From the NCBI GenBank assembly GCA_905147135.1, contig LR990048.1, positions 18,336,563-18,400,562 on the forward strand: a DNA stretch of 64,000 bases, written 5' to 3'. This document shows positions 57,204 through 64,000 of the stretch, piece by piece (position 1 is the first letter of the stretch; each line of letters begins with the position of its first letter). Made by a program: the position numbers and the translations under genes. Under the pieces are notes generated by a model. That model had not been told where the DNA came from. It saw only the letters and a list, made by a program, of their open reading frames with translations, and ran no database searches. Origin of the DNA: Blastobasis lacticolella (taxonomy: Eukaryota; Arthropoda; Insecta; Lepidoptera; Blastobasidae).

Positions 57204-57541
57204 GAGCGTCGGTGGCTGAGTGGTTAAGGTATCCGACTTGTAACCCGAGGTACCTTGTTCGAACACCTGTGCAGCTATGTATCGATGACTCTTTTCTGAG
57301 ATATGTACATTAGTTGAACACTAACCGATGCTCATACGGTGAGGGAAACCATCGTAATGAAAACGCCTGAATGTGTAACCATGATCCAATCTGGTCAGGT
57401 TCACCAGATAGCACGTTCACGAATGTCAGATGGCAGTCACTTCACTGTAATTATCTGATCTGACAAATCCTGGTCCATGGTCGGTCAAGGCTGTCCCGAG
57501 CCCATGTGCGCGAGAGCACAACCAGGATATTAACGCCAAAA
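57204..57541 (+). repeat. SINE-T, full copy
   Basis: Head GAGCGTCGGTGGCTGAGTGG and TTGTTCGAACACC (tRNA-like A and B boxes), body TCTTTTCTGAGATATGTACA, end AGGATATTAACGCC. About 340 bp. Confidence 0.82.
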
Positions 57542-57574
57542 ATATTGATATTGATTACAATATTCAGGCAATTG

Positions 57575-57725
57575 AATGTATAACCATGGTCCTATCTGAT
57601 CAAGTTTCATCGTTAACAGGGTCACAGGGGTCGGACGGCAGTCGCTCTCCTGTAATTAGTTGATCCGCAAAATTAATTGTGAAGTCAGATCCCGGGCTCT
57701 AGCACGCGAGAGTACATGAGAGAGT
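57575..57725 (+). repeat. SINE-T 3' fragment
   Basis: GAATGTATAACCATGGTCCT, ATCTGATCAAGTTTCATCG, and AGATCCCGGGCTCTAGCACG match the 3' half of SINE-T just downstream of the full copy. Confidence 0.6.
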
Positions 57726-58019
57726 TAGGGCATAATACGAGAGATTGATTCAAATAATATTGTTGTATTCTTGCCGGTAAATGAAGTTTCCAGTCAGGGG
57801 AAGATTTGAATAACTTTAGCGGTAGAGTTGCATTTGCCTGTTTGCTGACAAAACAACGTGTTATAGATGTGGGCAATGTATTACGAAACCCCTGGTGTTG
57901 CTAATGTCAATATTATGCAGCAGAGACTACTTTCCATGAAGTGGTTCGTTTGCCTGTTTGCCTATCATTGACATGAAAGAAAATCTTCGCTGTCCAATTC
58001 TCAAGCTCTGACAAGCGAT

Positions 58020-58330
58020 GTTAACGTTTAGTGGTCATAGTTGGTCGGCTGGGTCGGCCTTCCTACTTCTGTCCACTTCGCTTGATCTTCGGCATCCAAT
58101 GAGATTAGTTTGTTGGCATGAATGCTAACATTTTGGTATATCATCTTACGGCCAGCCTGTTAGTAATTAAGCCTAGGACGTACCTGGCGGGGTGTAAGAC
58201 ATTTGTTCTCTAAATACTCGTAATTTGTCGGCTTGCGCGAGGCCAGGCCATACTACCAAAGGCGGCTCCTTTCAGCTTATCTGCGACGCCACGGACGTAG
58301 AGGCTACCGCGAAAGCGGGCGTTTCGAACG
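58020..58330 (-). pseudogene. RTE-type LINE C-terminal fragment, rearranged
   Basis: The minus strand has GAACGCCCGC-like and GTAGCCTCTACGTCCGTGGC, then GCAGATAAGCTGAAAGGAGC (58261-58330 region) corresponding to the RGSLGVRDIADKLQ stretch of the LINE in gene B, and GCCGAAGATCAAGCGAAGTG near 58075. Internal pieces are missing. Confidence 0.6.
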
Positions 58331-58402
58331 CGGTGTTTGCGTGAACACATTCACTGCAGCTTCTGCCGCTCCAGTAGTAGTGCACGGTGTACAATGCAAA
58401 TA

Positions 58403-58647
58403 AAAATCAACTTGGCGTTGATGACCCGGTTGTGCTCTCGCGCACGAGGGCCCGGGGTCCGCCGGGGTCGCCTGAATGTGCAGGTTTCATCACGATGTTT
58501 TCCCTCACCGTAAGAGCATTGGTTAGTATTCAACTAATGTACATAACTCAGAAAACAGTCATTGATACATGGCTGAAGCGGGATTCGAACCCGGGACCTC
58601 TGGCTTACGAGTCGTATACTCTAACCGCTCTGCCACCGACGCTCCTT
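58403..58647 (-). repeat. SINE-T with perfect 19-bp target duplication
   Basis: Reverse SINE-T with a deleted middle; the tRNA-like head (GGGATTCGAACCCGGGACC complement) lies at the right end. Flanked by ACGGTGTACAATGCAAATA at 58384-58402 and 58648-58666. Confidence 0.85.
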
Positions 58648-58670
58648 ACGGTGTACAATGCAAATATTGA

Positions 58671-59115
58671 TAGAAAACCGCAAATCTATGTACAAGATAG
58701 CCGTATGGTACACGGGTACTTTATGTTAAAACAATCATTTTGAGCGGTAGTTCTTAAAAATATTACCATGGGGGAGCAGGTAGTGACGTCATAATTTTTT
58801 ATATTTAACCTATCGTGTTCGGTATTAAATGAAAAGGCATTTAAGCCGGTTCTAAAAATATACTACACCATCACCTTTGAGCCACCTGTTTTCTGAAAAT
58901 TCATGAAATATTTTCAAAACATACCAAGTTTGGGCTCCTCCAGGTAGGAGACGGCTTAGTCATTTTTTGTAAAACATACGCCAAATGTCTCTCAACTACG
59001 CCAAACTGCTCCCCCCCATGGGAATATTTTTAAGTCCTACCGCTCAAAATGATTGTTTTAACCTAAAGTGCCCGTGTACCAAACGGCTATCTTGTACATC
59101 GATTTGGGTTTTTTT
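58671..59115. mobile_element. Inverted-repeat element with about 110-bp arms
   Basis: 58671-58781 (AAATCTATGTACAAGATAGC, AAAACAATCATTTTGAGCGG, CCATGGGGGAGCAG) is repeated in inverse at 59003-59115 with roughly 90% identity by eye. Interior about 220 bp, no open frame. Probably a MITE or foldback relic; no clear target duplication. Confidence 0.65.
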
Positions 59116-59269
59116 TTCACATAGCTCGACCACTATAGACACCAAGTCTTGTTGCCGTGTAGAAAGATTATCGCTAAGTGGACTCTTCAAATTAACATGT
59201 CAAAGGCAAACAATTTATAACGTGTAGCTAGATAAACAAACGATTAGATAGAAAGATTATATGTATAAT

Positions 59270-59405
59270 ATATGTATATAAGTATGTATTTAAAAAGAAA
59301 GTAGGTATATCAGTTATCTAACACCCATAACACAAGCTTTGCTTACTTTGGGGCAATATGGCGCTGTGTGAATTTGTCAAAGCATATTTATTTATTTATT
59401 TATAT
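59270..59405 (+). repeat. SINE-A 5'-truncated copy
   Basis: TAGGTATATCAGTTATCTAA, CACCCATAACACAAGC and TGGCGCTGTGTGAATTTGTC, then (TTTA)n. Lacks the tRNA-like head. Confidence 0.75.
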
Positions 59406-59597
59406 GGAAAGAAGGTAGATCTAATTTATTTGTAACTTTGTTTATTTTTCAGAAAAACAAAAAAGTAGGAGGTTATACATTCAACTATATTATTATCATA
59501 TATTATTTTTAATTATCAATCGGTGTCCAATTTTGTCCATAGTTTAAAGCTACAAACCTACATAATATTGAGAAAATGTAGTACTTAATTTACATTT

Positions 59598-59680
59598 CCC
59601 GGGCGGACCCCGGGCCCTCGCGTGACGCGCGGGAGCGCAACCGGGACATAACGCCGAGATGATGATGATGATGATTATAG
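59598..59680 (+). pseudogene. RTE-type LINE extreme 3' tail
   Basis: GGGCGGACCCCGGGCCCTCG and GGGAGCGCAACCGGGACATA, ending ACGCCGAGATGATGATGATG. Shows the (GAT)n tail of the family. Confidence 0.7.
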
Positions 59681-61454
59681 TATTTAATTTTACTCTAGTC
59701 ACGCATGCCTCGTGTCATATTTAGTGTAGTTCCGAGGTGTGCTGATAGATGGCGCTGTTGTGAAATTCGGTACTTTTCTACATCGCGCTAACGATCTGTC
59801 CGTGTCGAAATGAGGTATCCTATGTCGTAGTTAAATAAATTGTCATCCTACGTACTGGTTACGGGTTGTTTTATTTACGCTGTGAGTGCAGACAATCCTG
59901 TAATCCTGTGTCTAAAGGTTTTATTAATTTTATAAACCACTCAGGTCGTCACATAACGTCATGCTTTTTTCGTAGTGGTTGGCAGGTATCACATTGTTCC
60001 ACTTGCCACGGCCCAGACAAACCTTATTCGTTTCCTCAACGATTATTTATTTATTTTATACACCAAGCCTTACCGTAGAAAATAAGCTTTTTAACATACA
60101 ATATAAGTCACCTAGGCATCATTTATTTTTGGAGTCGGTACTCCAACCCTCCCCGTCTCCTGAAAGTTTAGGTACCCTAAAGGGTAAACCCCTTCCTTGA
60201 CCTATATGACTATGCTTGGCTTTTAACTGCACAGTAATGCACTTATGCTCTTATATTGTACAGTACAATGTGCACTTATCTATACAAGTGTGCACTTTAG
60301 TGCATACTACTTCAAGTGATGTGCGCATGAATTGTCTGGAGTCCTTCACGGCCAGACTGAATAGGATGTTTCTAGACAGGAATGCTCAATCCTCGTACGC
60401 ATCGTCACTTTTTTTCACATTTGGTTGTCAAGTTCTTGGTTAGTTTAATGTGAAAAAAATATTTAAAGACTAATGGCAAAGAAAGATTCCTCGCACGCTT
60501 CGAACTTAACAAGTTCCTCATGACTCTGCATGAAAATCCGTATAGTAGTTTTTGAATGTATCGCGAACAGGCAGACAGACGCGGCGTGGTATTTTGTTTA
60601 ATATTAAGTAGTGATAGTGATAAGAGAACATTTCCATTAGATGCGCTAAACTTTTTTTTAATACCTATGAAGGCATAGACGAACGGTCAACCTAATAGAA
60701 AGCGGCCACTGTCGTCCAAAACAACCAAAGTTGAGCGGGTACGGTGCTGGCCTTTGAGGTACCTATAGACATGCCTTCTGACGATGATTTAGTACAAAGT
60801 TTCGAGTTTAGTTACAAGTTTAGTATAAATTTTAATGTTATAATACAAAGGAAAGACTTCGGGATGGAGGTCATTCCACATCTTGCGCATGGTAATAAAT
60901 AATATAAAATACTATTTATAATATATACCTACAATAAATACAATACGCTACAATTAATATACCCATCATAATAAATAATATATACTATATCAATACTTAT
61001 ACTATTTGTTGCTAGGTCTTTTATCTATAAAGAGTATCTTCACTAGCTTATTGACACCAAGATAATACCTACTTCAATGATTATCGTATCTAAATTAAAA
61101 ATAAAGTGATTGGATGCACAATTATTGCCACATATTTTACAATAGTTTGTTATAAGTAATCATTTGGTTAGTTATCTTTTTTAGGGATTAAATTCAAAAC
61201 AAAACGTTACTATATAAGAATTGTTAACACAGTCCGTTTTCCGCGTCGGTTCTGTACACTCGTTTATACTTGATTTAGTATAATTAACAAATAATACTAA
61301 ATCAGTGTTACTTTGCCATCGTGCGTAAGCGCACATGTTTTCATCAGCAAATATTACAAAAAAATAGTGGTTTAGTTTTACTTCGATACTGTTAATAGGT
61401 CTGAGATTTGTGAAAATAAGATAACAAGTAAGTACCATCACACAAGATGTAAAA
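59681..61454. other. Mostly unassigned sequence with LINE scraps
   Basis: LINE RT tail scrap at 60345-60412 (GCCAGACTGAATAGGATG, CGCATCGTCAC) and a common insect repeat piece at 60530-60600 (AAAATCCGTATAGTAGTTTT, GGCAGACAGACGCGGCG). The open frames at 59866-60200 and 61181-61441 show no domain. Confidence 0.4.
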
Positions 61455-61662
61455 ATAATTTAAAGTATAAATAAATAAATAAATAATTTATTGTCTCCAA
61501 AAGAAAGTTACGTCTTCTTAATTAACTAAATAATAATTAATATTGTATAAATGTTATTGTGCACAATAACCTTTTAAATAAATAAATAAATTAGACAGTG
61601 TGTACTAGCCTCCAAACTAGGCATGGCTTGTAACTTGGATGCTAGTCCCCTCCTTCATGTTA
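61455..61662 (+). repeat. Repeat X, copy 1
   Basis: AATAATTTATTGTCTCCAAA, GTGTGTACTAGCCTCCAAAC and GGATGCTAGTCCCCTCCTTC occur in the same order at 62622-62768. Family not recognised; the (ATAA)n start suggests a retroposon tail on the complementary strand. Confidence 0.6.
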
Positions 61663-61825
61663 CGAAATACGTTACGAGACGCCTATAATATTTCTAACAA
61701 TATGAAGACAAAAAATAAATTTATTTATTTATTCTTAGAATTAAATAAAATTAAATAACAAAACAGACCGTGATTTAATAACTCATGGCAAAGTGTAAGG
61801 AAGGTAAGTAATTAAACATGATTCT

Positions 61826-62040
61826 TGCTCGTACGATTCGGATATAAAATAAACTCCCAGACACAGTATTTCCTTTGGAGTACGACATGGGATCCTTCAA
61901 GAGGTATATTAGAGATCTTCTTTAAAGCGGGTAACGCACTGGTAGCACCCATGGTGTTGCTGATGTCCATAGGCAGCGGTGACCACTTTTCATCAGGTGG
62001 CGCGCATACTTATTTGTCTGTCGTATTACATAAAAACAAC
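61826..62040 (+). pseudogene. Jockey/R1-like LINE tail
   Basis: GCTCGTACGATTCGGATATA, TTTCCTTTGGAGTACGACAT, GGGATCCTTCAAGAGGTATA and CATCAGGTGGCGC: the same C-terminal block as 6785-6990, about 80% alike by eye. Confidence 0.6.
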
Positions 62041-62339
62041 GATGCCTTTGTTTGTTTATTTCTAGTATTGTCGATTGATCTCGTAGTTATTCGTATTTTT
62101 ATTATATTTATTGGCCATTTTATGGAACGATTGCATAACAGTAGAATTAAAACAAGACGATATAATTCAATATTTAAATGGAATGGGTTTTGCCAAACAA
62201 GTTAAAATATACATAAATTATTGGGTTACAAGTTTTTTTGTCAATTATATTTTTAATATAACTCTACTGCAAACTACCGGACAACCCACCTGATTAGGTA
62301 CGCAAGTTACCTCATCCTTCACACCCAAAATAGGGATCT

Positions 62340-62560
62340 GACAAACCCGGGCTCCGGGTTTAAGTCCCAGTGCCACCTGTACCAATGACTCTTATCTGTG
62401 TTATGTAAATACATTAGGTAGGAAAAACATCGTGATGAAACCTGCACATTCAGATGGCAGTCGCTTCACTGTAATTACCTGATCTACCTAATTATGGATA
62501 GTGATTAAGGAGGACAATGGGCCTTTGTGCGCGAGAGTACAACCGGGACATTTGCGCCAA
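62340..62560 (+). repeat. SINE-T copy, internally deleted
   Basis: Starts in the head (GGGCTCCGGGTTTAAGTCCC), continues ACCAATGACTCTTATCTG, lacks part of the body, and ends CAACCGGGACATTTGCGCC. Confidence 0.65.
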
Positions 62561-62621
62561 TTTGTTTTTTTTTTTATAATCGTCACGTTAATAGGATATA
62601 GATGGTTGGACCAGATTAGGT

Positions 62622-62768
62622 CATAAATAATAAATAAATAATTTATTGTCTTCAAAAAAAAGTTACATACATAAGTTTTCATAAATAACTTAATTAGACA
62701 GTGTGTACTAGCCTCTAAACTAGGCAGACCCTGTAACTTGAATGCTAGTCCCCTCCTTCATTTTACAA
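62622..62768 (+). repeat. Repeat X, copy 2
   Basis: Same landmarks as 61455-61662 (TTTATTGTCTTCAAAAAAAA, GTGTGTACTAGCCTCTAAAC, GAATGCTAGTCCCCTCCTTC). Confidence 0.6.
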
Positions 62769-62814
62769 AAAAGTACAGTTTAGGCTCATATATTAACTAA
62801 CACATTGAGTCGCC

Positions 62815-63000
62815 TGAATGTGCAAGTATTCACTAAATGTTTTTCCTTCCCGTAAGTAAGAGCATCGGTTAAGTACATGGCAGCACCATAGACGTAGGAC
62901 GTACAAAAATATTCATTGAGGATCTAACTCGGTGCGTCTCGCTTACGAGGTACCGCCGCTAGCCATTACAGACCACGAAGGCGCCGAAGGTTCCTACGTC
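62815..63000 (-). repeat. SINE-T, reverse, rearranged
   Basis: The complement carries the head-like GGCTAGCGGCGGTACCTCGT, then TTAACCGATGCTCTTAC and CACATTCAGGCGACT, with an unrelated stretch between. Confidence 0.5.
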
Positions 63001-63214
63001 ATCTAGTACAAAAAAACTTCCACCTTGTAGCGATAGAAGTACTTTTAGGAGACAAGTGACTTCAATGCAAATTAAAAGTGAGTTGAATGTGGCTAAAAAG
63101 CTAAACTGCCAAGCGGTTATTTACTTATAGAACCCACACAAGTTGTCGAAGATTGTGTGACAAAAAACATTTTTTGTTGCCCAGATTGTGCACGGGCGGG
63201 CCAAAGTTTTGTAA

Positions 63215-63290
63215 GTCTCCTCATCGTCATCGTCTTAACGCTATGTCCCGGTTGCACCCCCGAGGGCCCAGGGTCCGCCTCGTTTTGTAG
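63215..63290 (-). pseudogene. RTE-type LINE 3' tail, reverse
   Basis: TCATCGTCATCGTCTTAACG, ATGTCCCGGTTGC and CGAGGGCCCAGGGTCCGCC are the complement of the family's (GAT)n-tailed 3' end. Confidence 0.6.
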
Positions 63291-63402
63291 GTTTCCTAAA
63301 CGTCTACTATTTACAAAGTGGATTTTTTCTTGTACTTGATGACGTAGGATAACCCACGGCGCCCTCACAGTCTCTTACCATTTTACTTACGGATCATTCC
63401 CT

Positions 63403-63472
63403 TTGTCCCCCGAATGGGGGACAACGAGAATTTTAGTTTCGTTGTCCCCCGAATTCTGAAATGGGGGACAAC
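63403..63472. repeat. Cluster of GGGGGACAAC hairpins
   Basis: TTGTCCCCC-GAAT-GGGGGACAA (63403-63424) is followed by GTTGTCCCCC (63441-63450), a 12-nt spacer and GGGGGACAAC (63463-63472). The middle two arms also pair with each other, so four alternating arms can form several hairpins. Confidence 0.8.
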
Positions 63473-64000
63473 GGGAATATTTAATCCCATTGTTCACCAT
63501 TTTTAAATTTAATTATTTTTGTTATGAAAACTAAAATGCCATGGTGCTGGGCCAAGTACATCACTTTGATAATTTGAGATTGGGTACATCGCCGTCGCTG
63601 CCGTCGCTCTTCCCCTCCCCTTCTCCTCTGTTGCTCCCGCGTTCGCTAATCGGTGTTTGGCTCTATTTGTGTGCATGTACATGAGGCTTATCGCTCTATC
63701 ACACACCTGTTATAGGTTAGTGAAAGATAATATTAACTCTTCGTCATTGTTAGATCAGCCGTTTTTATTTCATACTAAAATAAATATAGAAATTTATTTC
63801 AGACAAAAATACACAAAATTAATTAATCATTTATTAACAAAGTGTAGGTAATAAAATAGTATGCTTGCTATTTATGTAAGACAGATTTGGTATTTTAAGA
63901 CATGGTTATTGTACAAATATTTTATTGTAAGTGTAATAATAAAAGCAACATGAAAAGTAACCAGCTGAGGGTGAACAACCCTCAACTAAAAGTGTACTAC
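63473..64000. other. Unassigned right end
   Basis: 63490-63555 is the second copy of the unnamed repeat at 32310-32400. The rest is AT-rich with no gene recognised. Confidence 0.4.

Overview
This is a nuclear genome window from an insect, almost certainly a lepidopteran. The coding content is a tandem cluster of cytochrome P450 genes of family 9 (CYP9A-like). The rest is AT-rich sequence full of lepidopteran-style repeats: tRNA-headed SINEs, an RTE-type LINE with a (GAT)n tail, Helitron-like ends, a hAT element and an LTR element. No bacterial, viral or organellar gene set is visible. The species cannot be named from the sequence.

Four P450 genes are present. Gene A (minus, 381-1982) runs off the left edge, and only its first four coding exons are in view. 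Gene B (plus, 14983-24327), gene C (plus, 28440-38691) and gene D (minus, 41021-53688) are complete. Each of the three has ten coding exons of exactly the same lengths (200/164/138/203/136/102/222/101/169/167 bp) and encodes 533 residues. A and B are head to head; C and D are tail to tail. N-terminal sequence, the intron-1 splice donor and upstream DNA all group A with B and C with D. The products should be ER-anchored monooxygenases that work with P450 reductase; the CYP9A subfamily is known for plant-toxin and insecticide metabolism. All four genes have a splice acceptor 3-6 nt before the ATG, so each probably has a non-coding first exon. Candidate promoter/5' exon blocks are conserved between A and B (4704-4851 and 13678-13873) and, with different sequence, between C and D (27297-27520 and 54405-54660).

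The most notable coding observation is in gene C. Its reading frame and splice sites are intact, but the nearly invariant ExxR motif of helix K reads E-I-I-Q (CAA at 37409-37411), while B and D keep Arg. Intron 1 of C and of D starts with GC rather than GT, whereas A and B use GT.

Region by region: 1-1982 is the 5' half of gene A. 1983-14982 is the 13 kb head-to-head intergenic/5'UTR-intron region, packed with LINE and SINE remnants. 14983-24327 is gene B, whose intron 8 carries a 4.7 kb RTE-type LINE containing a foldback element with 201-bp inverted arms, which in turn contains a SINE and a palindromic repeat. 24328-28439 holds a 430-bp direct duplication, SINE pieces and the gene C upstream block. 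28440-38691 is gene C, with a 1.87 kb decayed hAT element and an R4/Dong-like fragment in intron 5. 38692-41020 is the C-D tail-to-tail spacer. 41021-53688 is gene D, whose intron 1 holds a 5.5 kb LTR element with two 487-bp LTRs that look identical and no gag/pol between them, i.e. a young non-autonomous element. 53689-64000 holds the gene D upstream block and then only repeats and unassigned sequence.
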